A stretch of DNA of 8,888 nt from Bryobacteraceae bacterium (GTDB lineage Bacteria; Acidobacteriota; Terriglobia; Bryobacterales; Bryobacteraceae), in contig JANXXV010000726.1 in NCBI GenBank assembly GCA_025350445.1, positions 1 through 8,888 of the forward strand. Reading direction: 5' to 3'. Position 1 is the first letter of the stretch. Each line of letters opens with the position of its first letter. The translations under genes were made by a program, and so were the position numbers. Positions 1-6,244 of this stretch are shown here, piece by piece. The notes beneath the pieces are model-generated. The model was given only the letters and a program-made list of their open reading frames with translations, did no database searches and was not told where the DNA came from.

Positions 1-765
1 CTTCCACAACGACTCCGTTGCCATCCGCTCGCCGCTGTTCAGCAAGTGCAAATACGAATCCCGGACGTGAACGAAGCATCCCGAAAAACCACACGACTCC
101 GCCGTAAGAAAGTTTTCCAGAAACCCCACCGGCTCGTCCATGCCAACCGTGGTCTTTACGTATCCGCCAGCACCACGCACCTGTTGCAGCATGTCCGTAT
201 CCACTGCGCCCGGAGCCAGGCAGACCGCCGCGAAATCACCCTTGTCCTTGAGGTCCTCGTGCAGATTCTCGATCACCCGAACCATCGCCGTTTTGGCCGC
301 CGAGTAGGCTGGGAACATCGGATTCGCATAGGCCGAACCGCCGCCCGCGAACCCCGCGATTCGACCGAAGCGCGCTTCGGTCATACGCGGCAACAAAGCT
401 TTCAAAACCGCCAGATTCCCCAGCACTCCAATGCGATATGCCAAGTCCCACGTAGCCAGATCGGTCTGTATCAGCGGGCCGGCCGCTCCCAGAATTGCAG
501 CCCCAAGCACCACACCAATCCGCTGTCCCGAATGCTGACGGATCCACGCGCTAACCATTGCCTCGGCGCCGGCATAATCGCCCAGGTCCATGCAAAGCGA
601 TTCCGCTGCTCCACCAGCGGCGCCGATCAATCCCGCCGTTTCCGCGGCGTTCGCACTCTGTGAAATGCAAAGGATGTGCGCTCCGGTCCGCGCCAGATGC
701 AGCGCCGCCGCCTTGCCGATTCCCCGGCCGGCTCCGGTAATCACGATGGTGTCTGGGTTACTCAC
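1..765 (-). CDS. Short-chain dehydrogenase/reductase (SDR), 3' end beyond window
   Basis: NAD(P)-dependent oxidoreductase of the classical SDR type; substrate unknown. The reading frame is open from a GTG at 765 to the left edge (255 residues, no stop), so only the extreme C-terminus should be missing (the family is usually about 240-270 aa). Visible: the Rossmann glycine motif TGAGRGIG at residues 10-17, the catalytic pair Y154-x3-K158 (YSAAK), and the LAPG...T motif at 183-190 after the active site. Odd: the usual NNAG motif reads GAAI (88-91), the position expected for the catalytic Asn is Gly113, and the usual catalytic Ser 13-14 residues before Tyr is Gly141/Ala140 within a GGGS stretch. 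The GTG start overlaps the stop of the upstream membrane-protein gene by 8 bases (GTGAGTAA), and no other start fits upstream, so translation is probably coupled. There is no convincing Shine-Dalgarno. Fold assignment is very secure; activity is not. Confidence 0.93.
   Translation of the reverse strand, partial: MSNPDTIVITGAGRGIGKAAALHLARTGAHILCISQSANAAETAGLIGAAGGAAESLCMDLGDYAGAEAMVSAWIRQHSGQRIGVVLGAAILGAAGPLIQTDLATWDLAYRIGVLGNLAVLKALLPRMTEARFGRIAGFAGGGSAYANPMFPAYSAAKTAMVRVIENLHEDLKDKGDFAAVCLAPGAVDTDMLQQVRGAGGYVKTTVGMDEPVGFLENFLTAESCGFSGCFVHVRDSYLHLLNSGERMATESLWK
363..382. repeat. Perfect 20-bp palindrome inside the SDR gene
   Basis: Two 10-base arms with no spacer: GACCGAAGCG followed directly by its exact reverse complement. 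Symmetry stops at the next base on each side. On the minus strand it falls in the codons for T-E-A-R-F-G-R, just before the SDR active-site strand. It could be a protein-binding site, an extrudable cruciform, or an accident of codon choice. Confidence 0.85.
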
Positions 766-2434
766 GAAACAACAATTGTCCCAGAGTCTTTTTCGAAGCC
801 AGATCGGGCCGCAGCACTCGCAAGCCCGGGTACGGTTTCATCGCATTCCCCGGCCGCTCATAAAGCCGCAACGCACCGGCACGGAACACCGGCGCCCGAT
901 CCTGAAAGTAACTTCCAGCCGCAGAGCTAACCGGAAGAACAACCCAGCTCACGCCGTAGTCGTTCAACGTCTGTTCCACTTTCCGCCGCGGCAGTGAACC
1001 CTTGTAGAACGCCTCCGCGAACGCCGCCTGTTCAGCGTAGGTGAAGCTCAAATGTTCATGACTGCCGAAGCTGTGCATCGGCACCGTGGCGAACCAGGGC
1101 GCCTGTTCCGTAGGGCTCAGCACAAGATCGTCCGGCGATACATGCCCACGCAGAAACCCGATCATTTGCGATTCGTCCGCTGACACTACCGTGCTGAACA
1201 GCAGGTCTGGATTAGCCGAGCGCCCGTCCCGGAAGATCTGCCGGTAGTACGCCGAATACCCCAACAGGCAAAGAAAGCACCAGGCGCCGGCAGCACCCAA
1301 CACCACTCGCGGCCACGTGTTCCAAAGCCGCTCCAAAGGAGCGCTTTGAAAAAGAATGCGCACCAGCAACACCGGGATCACATACGAGAAGCCATTGAAC
1401 AGGTGCAGGGCAAACGGGATGAACGGCAAAAAGACGATAGTGATGTTGCACAGCGGCCAGATCAGCAACGCGATGTCCGCCGCGGCATGGACGCGAAAAC
1501 GCATCAACAGAAAGTACACCACCAGGATGGACGTCATCCCGTACAGCGCCACAACCCACACCAGTGACGACGGAGACCAGGAGAACAGCGCCGGCATTTC
1601 GCGAATCATGAGGCTGCGCGATGATTGATAGGCATACGGTGCGATGCCCGCGCCGGCGGCGATTGCGACGGCCGCGCATTCGGGCAGCGCCTCCGTCCAC
1701 CTTCCGCTTCTCCAGGCCATAAACACCAACGTGATCATGCTCGCCGGAGCGATTAGAAAAACCTCAAACGGATGGAAGAACGCCGAGACAAACGTGATCC
1801 CGGCCAGCATCCACGTATACCGCTTGTTCCCCGTTCCAATGCGCCGCCCCAGAAACGCAAGCGCCAGCAGTGTAGTCGCCGTCGCCAGCGTCAGCGTCGG
1901 GCTGTTCGAACTGCCGCCGCGCGAAAGACCGTCAGCTGTTTCGTAGCCGAACTGAATCAATCCAAGCCAAAAGATTTCCGGCCGGATTGGAAGGATGGGC
2001 GCGATGCCGAGGCCCACCAGGAGTATGGGCGCGGTACAGAACAATGCGATGAAGAAGGCGATCTTCTGCGCGCGGCTGGTGAGGAATGTATCCAGCATGT
2101 AGAGCAGCGCCCAGGCGGCGAAAATGTACAGCAATAGATGGCAGACGTGATACCCGGTAAGAACTTTGAGCCCGAGCGCTTTAGCCGGCCGCGCAATCAA
2201 TACCCACAGCGGAGAGAAAAACGCATCGTCCGTCTTCCAGGGCATCATGTATGCGGGATAGAGAAACCGGTCCGCCGCCGACTGCAAATAAGTAACGTAC
2301 TGCGCCGTATCCGGATTGCGCAGCACCATGGCAGGCGAGTATCCGGGTGGCGGATACAGCCGGCCGCTCCAGATGGCCAGGTTGTTCAGAAGAAAAAAGA
2401 ACAGGCCCAGCAACACCGCCAGAAGTGGTCGCAT
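758..2434 (-). CDS. Polytopic membrane protein, putative GT-C-type glycosyltransferase
   Basis: About 558 aa from ATG 2434. A TTG at 2449 is an alternative start that would add five residues and overlap the upstream stop as TTGA. Neither start has a good Shine-Dalgarno; I prefer the ATG. I see roughly ten hydrophobic segments, beginning with an N-terminal one (residues about 3-23). After it comes a polar loop with NPDTAQY (Asp near 42), in the place where GT-C enzymes such as the PMT/GT39 group carry an acidic catalytic residue. An HPFE motif lies near 221-224. A soluble C-terminal domain (from about 415) contains GSHEH (about 457-461), followed by aromatic and charged sequence. GT-C enzymes transfer sugars from polyprenyl-phosphate donors on the outer face of the membrane; that role here is inferred from topology and motif placement only. 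It sits between the queuosine-precursor transporter and the SDR and overlaps the SDR start. An uncharacterised membrane protein family is equally possible. Confidence 0.8.
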   Translation of the reverse strand: MRPLLAVLLGLFFFLLNNLAIWSGRLYPPPGYSPAMVLRNPDTAQYVTYLQSAADRFLYPAYMMPWKTDDAFFSPLWVLIARPAKALGLKVLTGYHVCHLLLYIFAAWALLYMLDTFLTSRAQKIAFFIALFCTAPILLVGLGIAPILPIRPEIFWLGLIQFGYETADGLSRGGSSNSPTLTLATATTLLALAFLGRRIGTGNKRYTWMLAGITFVSAFFHPFEVFLIAPASMITLVFMAWRSGRWTEALPECAAVAIAAGAGIAPYAYQSSRSLMIREMPALFSWSPSSLVWVVALYGMTSILVVYFLLMRFRVHAAADIALLIWPLCNITIVFLPFIPFALHLFNGFSYVIPVLLVRILFQSAPLERLWNTWPRVVLGAAGAWCFLCLLGYSAYYRQIFRDGRSANPDLLFSTVVSADESQMIGFLRGHVSPDDLVLSPTEQAPWFATVPMHSFGSHEHLSFTYAEQAAFAEAFYKGSLPRRKVEQTLNDYGVSWVVLPVSSAAGSYFQDRAPVFRAGALRLYERPGNAMKPYPGLRVLRPDLASKKTLGQLLFRE

Positions 2435-2445
2435 AGCCTGTTGCG

Positions 2446-3150
2446 TCAAAGCGCGAACGGATTGAACCTGGTGTGTACGTCCATCGCATCCACGCCTTCC
2501 CGGCGTTTCAGGAAGTTCACCACCATATACGTAAGCGGCGTCATCGCCACCTCATACAGCACCTTTGCGGTATAGCCGGAAACAATGGCGCGGAAGATGT
2601 CGGTGTTCGACATGATTCCGCCGAAGGCAAGCACCATCACCAGAATAGTATCCACGCCCTGGCCCACCACCGTGGAGCCAACCGTGCGCGTCCATAGATG
2701 CTTGCCGTTGGTCCAAAGCTTCATGCGCGCCATGACGAACGAATTGGCAAACTCCCCGAACCAGTAGGCGATCAGGCTGGAAACGATAATGCGCGGTACG
2801 AACCCCAGCACGGTGGCATACTCTTTCTGCAGGTGCCAGTCGGGCGAAGGCGGCAGAGCCACCACAATCATGCTGATAGCCGCCAGCAGCGCCGAACCAA
2901 AGAAGCCATTCCAGATGGCGCGGCGCGACGCCGCATACCCATACACTTCAGTAAAGATATCTCCGAAAATATAGGTGATAGGGAATAGCAGTTGCGCGCC
3001 GCTGAACCGCAGCCACCCGATGGCGATAAACTTCGGCGCAACGATATTCGACACCATCAGTACCGCGACGAATGCCGAAACCAGCATGTCGTAATACTTA
3101 TACTTAACTAGCTCACGGTCCGGCGCGGGCGCCATTTTTGTGGAGGACAT
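2446..3150 (-). CDS. yhhQ: Queuosine precursor transporter, YhhQ/QPTR family
   Basis: Inner-membrane transporter of the family that imports 7-deazaguanine precursors (preQ0/preQ1 or queuine) for tRNA queuosine. At 234 aa it is the usual family length. Family hallmarks: an acidic motif in FPITYIFGDIFTEVYGY (56-72, Asp64 and Glu68), AYWFGEFANS (128-137), TVGSTVVGQGVDT (156-168), KVLYEVAMTP (196-205), and the conserved tail EGVDAMDVHTRFNPF (218-232). About six membrane segments are visible. The frame stays open much further upstream, across the divergent peptidase gene, but that extension is arginine-rich and unlike the family. ATG 3150 places the family's N-terminal region correctly. An in-frame ATG at 3135 is possible but leaves a shorter cytoplasmic tail. 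No Shine-Dalgarno is seen. It is the first gene of a minus-strand unit with the GT-C-like protein and the SDR. No queuosine biosynthesis gene is in view, so salvage from outside is plausible. The exact substrate cannot be told from sequence. Confidence 0.93.
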   Translation of the reverse strand: MSSTKMAPAPDRELVKYKYYDMLVSAFVAVLMVSNIVAPKFIAIGWLRFSGAQLLFPITYIFGDIFTEVYGYAASRRAIWNGFFGSALLAAISMIVVALPPSPDWHLQKEYATVLGFVPRIIVSSLIAYWFGEFANSFVMARMKLWTNGKHLWTRTVGSTVVGQGVDTILVMVLAFGGIMSNTDIFRAIVSGYTAKVLYEVAMTPLTYMVVNFLKRREGVDAMDVHTRFNPFAL

Positions 3151-3195
3151 GTCTGGTGAGAAAATACTAGCACAGTGTTTGCTTAACCCCTCTCT
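3151..3195. promoter_or_regulatory. 45-bp divergent spacer between yhhQ and the S10 peptidase gene
   Basis: This spacer must hold start signals for both genes unless the promoters lie inside the coding regions. On the minus strand a TAGTAT (3169-3164) is a reasonable -10 candidate for yhhQ and would give a leader of only several bases. No matching -35 is clear, and no convincing plus-strand promoter or Shine-Dalgarno precedes the peptidase ATG. The spacer is too short and lacks the A-rich tail for a preQ1 riboswitch. Confidence 0.35.
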
Positions 3196-4698
3196 ATGAT
3201 TCGATTCCCGATCGCCGCGCTCTTTTTTGTGTCCACCCTCTTCGCACAAGCACCGCCACCCGCTCCGGCCGCCACAGCGGCGCCTAAGAAGGACGAGGAA
3301 AAGCCGGTGGTCACCAAGCATTCCATCCAACTTGCCGGCAAGCTGTTGAACTACACCGTGACCGTTGGCACAATGCCGATTAAGACCGACACCGGCGAGA
3401 CGGAAGCGAACATGTTCTACATGGCCTATACCGTGGAACGGCTGCCAGGTGCGCCCCTGCGCCCGCTCACGTTCTCGTTCAACGGCGGACCCGGCTCCGC
3501 TTCGGTTTGGCTGCACATGGGTGCGCTTGGACCGCGGCGGGTGAAATTGAACGACGATGGTTCGCTGCCGGCGCCTCCCTATCAACTGGTCGACAATGAG
3601 GCGACGTGGCTGGATCTTACCGATATTGTCTTCATCGATCCAGTGAACACCGGCTACAGCCGCGCGGCAAAGCCGGAACTTACCAAGAAATTTCTAGGTC
3701 TGGAAGGGGACGTTGCTTCTATCGGGGAGTTCATCCGTCTGTATCTGACACGTAATGAACGCTGGACCTCGCCGCTGTTTCTGGCCGGCGAAAGTTACGG
3801 GACGACGCGCGCTGCCGGGCTTTCCGGCTATCTGATCGACCGCGGAATTGCATTCAATGGAATAGTGCTCCTCTCCACTGTCCTGAATTTCCAGACGCTT
3901 CTGTTCACCAAGGGCAACGATCTGCCGTTCGAGTTGATCCTTCCTACCTACACTGCCACGGCCTGGTACCACAAGAAGCTATCCCCGGACCTGCAGAAGG
4001 ATCTGCACAAGGCGCTGGCGGAGTCCGAGGCGTGGGCGCTGGGTGGTTATGCGGAGATTCTGGCGAAGGGCGACCGCTTAACGGCCTCCGAGCGCGATAT
4101 GGCAATCACGAAACTCTCGCGGCTGACCGGACTCTCGCGGCAGTATGTGGGGCTGAGCAATCTGCGGGTCGAAATCCAACATTTCATCAAAGAATTGTTG
4201 CGGGATAAAGCGGAGACGGTGGGCCGCCTGGATAGCCGGTTGAAGGGGACCGACGCACTGGGGACGGCCGAGCGGTCTGAGTTCGATCCGGCGATGTCCA
4301 CCATCCGTCCGCCTTACACGTCTACCTTCGCGCAGTATTTACGGTCCGACCTTGGCTACCAGTCCGATCAACCGTATTTCATTTTGGGCGAGGGAGTAAA
4401 GGGATGGGAATGGGGTGCGGAGAATTCATTCGCCGATACCAGCGATCCGCTGCGCAGCGCTTTTTCAAAGAACCCTTACATGAAGCTGTTTGTCGGGTAC
4501 GGCTACTTCGATCTGGCAACCCCGTATCTGGCCGCGCAGTACACCTTGAGCCACGCGGGCTTCCCCGCCGGCGCGAGGCAGAACATCACCGAGAAGTATT
4601 ATGACGCCGGCCACATGTTCTACATCGAAGTACAATCGCTGCGTCAGTTGAAGAAGGATATTACGGAGTTTCTGAAGAACGCACGCCCCACTCCGTAA
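3196..4698 (+). CDS. Secreted S10 family serine carboxypeptidase
   Basis: Serine carboxypeptidase of the alpha/beta-hydrolase fold (family S10), expected to trim C-terminal residues from peptides outside the cytoplasm. A Sec signal peptide occupies residues 1-17 (short basic start, hydrophobic core AALFFVSTLFA), probably cleaved before QAPPPAP. A proline/alanine-rich linker leads to the catalytic domain. The oxyanion-hole signature FNGGPGSAS is at 95-103. The triad is all present: Ser200 in GESYG, Asp439 in GYFDLATP, His473 in AGHMFYIE. A helical insertion from about 255 to 350, rich in charged residues, lies where S10 enzymes carry their cap domain. Length 500 aa fits bacterial S10 members. 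ATG 3196 gives the complete signal peptide. It is a single gene, divergent from yhhQ and overlapping the DUF2752 gene tail to tail by 55 bp, so no room is left for a terminator between them. Substrate specificity cannot be read from sequence. Confidence 0.95.
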   Translation: MIRFPIAALFFVSTLFAQAPPPAPAATAAPKKDEEKPVVTKHSIQLAGKLLNYTVTVGTMPIKTDTGETEANMFYMAYTVERLPGAPLRPLTFSFNGGPGSASVWLHMGALGPRRVKLNDDGSLPAPPYQLVDNEATWLDLTDIVFIDPVNTGYSRAAKPELTKKFLGLEGDVASIGEFIRLYLTRNERWTSPLFLAGESYGTTRAAGLSGYLIDRGIAFNGIVLLSTVLNFQTLLFTKGNDLPFELILPTYTATAWYHKKLSPDLQKDLHKALAESEAWALGGYAEILAKGDRLTASERDMAITKLSRLTGLSRQYVGLSNLRVEIQHFIKELLRDKAETVGRLDSRLKGTDALGTAERSEFDPAMSTIRPPYTSTFAQYLRSDLGYQSDQPYFILGEGVKGWEWGAENSFADTSDPLRSAFSKNPYMKLFVGYGYFDLATPYLAAQYTLSHAGFPAGARQNITEKYYDAGHMFYIEVQSLRQLKKDITEFLKNARPTP

Positions 4699-4985
4699 CC
4701 GAGGAACAGTGCGAATACATGAGCCCAGGGTATGGCGGCGCGCCTCCACATGGCGAGCAGGATTACGGGAATCAACGGACTCAGAGCGTGGTATTCGATC
4801 GCTCTTTGCCAGTGTCCTCCCGCCATTTGGAACATCGCGCGGGTAAGTCCGCAAAGCGGGCATGGGCGTCCGGTGAGCCAATGGAAGCCGCATAGCGACG
4901 GACTGTTCCCGGGGGTGTAGGTCCATAGAATCGCGAACACCACAATAGCGGCTCCGATCCGGACCGGCCAGTTAGGGCATGTCAT
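4644..4985 (-). CDS. DUF2752 family small membrane protein
   Basis: 113 aa. The defining DUF2752 signature is present: Cys32 in LCGFHWLTG, then PCPLCGLTRA (Cys42 and Cys45), followed by a conserved His in AIEYHALSPL (62-71). Two or three membrane segments are visible: about 8-24, about 68-80, and about 88-100. The function of the family is unknown to me; the clustered cysteines suggest metal binding or a disulfide. I chose ATG 4985 because the conserved body follows it directly. The frame stays open to an ATG at 5087, which would add 34 residues without family character and overlap the upstream gene. The last 17 residues (from Tyr97, reading YGVGR...) are encoded antisense to the 3' end of the S10 peptidase gene. 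It probably forms a unit with the zinc-ribbon membrane protein, which ends 73 bp upstream. Confidence 0.87.
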   Translation of the reverse strand: MTCPNWPVRIGAAIVVFAILWTYTPGNSPSLCGFHWLTGRPCPLCGLTRAMFQMAGGHWQRAIEYHALSPLIPVILLAMWRRAAIPWAHVFALFLGYGVGRAFFRNSVISFFN

Positions 4986-5058
4986 GGAATAACCACTTGC
5001 ATACGCGGGTGGCTCAGTCACGCAGCCCGAGGCGCGACCGTGAGGAAGCGGCGGCCAC
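4986..5058. other. 73-bp spacer between zinc-ribbon and DUF2752 genes
   Basis: No gene is seen here. It contains a short imperfect palindrome at 5009-5021 (GTGGCTCAGTCAC, one mismatched pair) that is too weak to call an operator or terminator. No run of T follows it in either direction. Confidence 0.3.
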
Positions 5059-5775
5059 TTAGACAGTGCTTGGTTCAAAGCCCACAAGCTCCCGGTAAGC
5101 TATTGTGATCGCCATCATGCTGATGGGAATTGTTACCAGCAGCCCAACTATGCAGCAAAGGATTCCAACGAAGTTTAATAGACCCAGGCCGAGCAGGAAA
5201 AGCGTGAAGCCGACGTAATCGTTCTTCACCACGGCGTGGCTGGCCTCCATTGCGGGCCAGAACTCCAACCGCTTATCCGCAACAAACAGGTAAGTGAACA
5301 TGTACACCGCCGAAACCACCAAGCCTGGGATGATGCAGAGCAGGAAACCTAGGGTAGCAAAAAGCGCGATGATCAGGGCTGCGACGAACGCGGCTACGAA
5401 GTAGTTGAAGCCTTGAAAAAGGTCTCCAATTTCCATCCGGCCCCGGACCAGCTTTTTCATGCACGCCAGGTGAAACCCAACCTGCATGGGACCTTGTGTA
5501 AGCACAGACCCGGCCGAACCAACGATGAGGTACAGCAAAGTCAAGCCCATGAAGAGGCCAATATCCGTCTTCACCACTTCCCATCCCTGACTGATCCATT
5601 GCCCGCCCTTTGCCTTAATTACGACGGGCGGACGGAACGGGATCGCCGGGATTACAACTTGTTCGGCGGGTAAAGGCGGCGGAGTACTGCCGGCGACTAC
5701 CGGTTGTTGATGGCCGCACGCCGGGCAGAATACGACATGGGGATCGAGCGTCTCACCGCATTGCTGGCAGAACAT
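5059..5775 (-). CDS. Zinc-ribbon multi-pass membrane protein
   Basis: 238 aa. An N-terminal zinc ribbon has four cysteines in two knuckles, Cys3-x2-Cys6 and Cys17-x2-Cys20 (CQQCG ... CPACG). A proline-rich linker (about 24-52) joins it to a membrane domain with hydrophobic segments near 73-92, 124-144, 145-166, 188-212 and 213-227. The pattern CIIPGLVVSAVYMFTYLF, then a polar EASHAVVKNDY stretch, then two glycine-rich helices resembles bacterial membrane domains of the DUF975/YciC-like type. Such proteins have no firm biochemical role; the ribbon would face the cytoplasm. The start is well supported: a GAGGTG Shine-Dalgarno lies at ideal distance, the best in this window. It is divergent from the lipoprotein operon and followed by the DUF2752 gene on the same strand. 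Function unknown. Confidence 0.88.
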   Translation of the reverse strand: MFCQQCGETLDPHVVFCPACGHQQPVVAGSTPPPLPAEQVVIPAIPFRPPVVIKAKGGQWISQGWEVVKTDIGLFMGLTLLYLIVGSAGSVLTQGPMQVGFHLACMKKLVRGRMEIGDLFQGFNYFVAAFVAALIIALFATLGFLLCIIPGLVVSAVYMFTYLFVADKRLEFWPAMEASHAVVKNDYVGFTLFLLGLGLLNFVGILCCIVGLLVTIPISMMAITIAYRELVGFEPSTV

Positions 5776-5780
5776 TTACA

Positions 5781-5799
5781 CCTCGTTGAAATAGCGAGG
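5781..5799 (-). promoter_or_regulatory. Ribosome binding site within a small inverted repeat, zinc-ribbon gene
   Basis: On the minus strand the Shine-Dalgarno GAGGTG (5784-5779) lies five bases (from GAGG) before the ATG. Its CGAGG is the right arm of a 5-bp inverted repeat, CCTCG...CGAGG, with a 9-base loop. A minus-strand TAGTAT at 5805-5800 could be the -10. If transcription starts about seven bases after it, the left arm would not be in the mRNA and the hairpin could not form. With any promoter further upstream, it could mask the ribosome site. Confidence 0.4.
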
Positions 5800-5821
5800 A
5801 TACTACAGTTTGGCCGGAGGG

Positions 5822-5827
5822 TATAAT
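5822..5827 (+). promoter_or_regulatory. Consensus -10 box TATAAT directly before the lipoprotein GTG
   Basis: A perfect TATAAT lies six bases before the GTG at 5834. Transcription normally starts about seven bases after the -10, which would put the first mRNA base on or next to the GTG, giving a leaderless message for the lipoprotein-flavoprotein-hemL operon. No good TTGACA-like -35 is seen 16-18 bp upstream. A GGAGGG at 5816-5821 immediately precedes the box. It could instead serve as a Shine-Dalgarno at a long 12-base spacing if transcription starts further upstream. Confidence 0.45.
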
Positions 5828-5833
5828 TCTATT

Positions 5834-6244
5834 GTGAAAACCGGCGGGCTGATCTTAATCGCAATGCTTGGCATGCTATGCGCATGCAACAAGGCTCCAC
5901 AGACGAAAGAAGCCGTGAAGCAGGGCGTGGTGGAGCATTTAGGCAAGGGCGCCGGCCTCGACCTCGCCTCGATGGAAGTTGAGGTAACGGCGGTTTCCTT
6001 TGCTGGCGATCAGGCGAAAGCTACCGTTAATTTCCGTCCGAAGTCGAGCCCGGAACAAGGCATGCAGATGAACTACACCCTGGAGAGGAAGGGCAAAAAG
6101 TGGGTGGTGTTGAAGAAGGCCGGCGGCACTTCCAGCCCGCACGGCGAGGCTACGGTTGCGCCCGCTCCCGCTCCTACCGGTGATCTGCCGCCCGGTCATC
6201 CGCCTGTCAGCCCTTCCGCGACCCCGGCTGAGCCTCCGAAATGA
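5834..6244 (+). CDS. Small lipoprotein with proline-rich tail, unknown function
   Basis: 136 aa from GTG 5834. The frame is open slightly further upstream to a TTG at 5810, but the signal peptide begins properly at the GTG. Residues 1-17 form a lipoprotein signal (MKTGG, then a hydrophobic core) ending in the lipobox L15-C16-A17-Cys18, followed by NKAPQTKEAV. The mature domain (about 25-95) mixes a helix (KEAVKQGVVEHL) with beta-type sequence (MEVEVTAVSFAGDQAKATVNF ending near 67, then MNYTLERKGKKWVVLKK). This resembles small periplasmic domains of the NTF2/DUF4878 kind, but I cannot assign a family. The last 35 residues are rich in Pro, Ala and Ser and are probably disordered. Its TGA overlaps the next gene's start as ATGA, so it heads a translationally coupled unit with the flavoprotein and hemL. 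Role unknown; an envelope location is likely. Confidence 0.8.
   Translation: MKTGGLILIAMLGMLCACNKAPQTKEAVKQGVVEHLGKGAGLDLASMEVEVTAVSFAGDQAKATVNFRPKSSPEQGMQMNYTLERKGKKWVVLKKAGGTSSPHGEATVAPAPAPTGDLPPGHPPVSPSATPAEPPK

Noticed and set aside
46..663. 205-codon open frame on the plus strand opposite the SDR gene
   Set aside because: Arg/His/Gln-rich composition, no recognisable motif, and it is antisense to a clear SDR. Shadow of a high-G+C gene.
3151..3195. preQ1 riboswitch before yhhQ
   Set aside because: The leader is only 45 bp at most, and I cannot fit the stem plus A-rich pseudoknot tail of preQ1-I or any larger class.
3151..3585. Upstream open extension of yhhQ (to an ATG near 3585) that would double the N-terminus
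   Set aside because: It is antisense to the signal peptide and N-terminal domain of the S10 peptidase, is arginine-rich, and has no family character. ATG 3150 gives the normal YhhQ length.
4113..4140. Direct repeat of ACTCTCGCGG, 18 bases apart, in the S10 gene
   Set aside because: It simply encodes two LSR triplets in a helical segment; two copies only, with no wider repeat.
5268..5280. TTATCCGCA resembling a DnaA box
   Set aside because: Single imperfect copy inside the zinc-ribbon gene, with no cluster or AT-rich region nearby.
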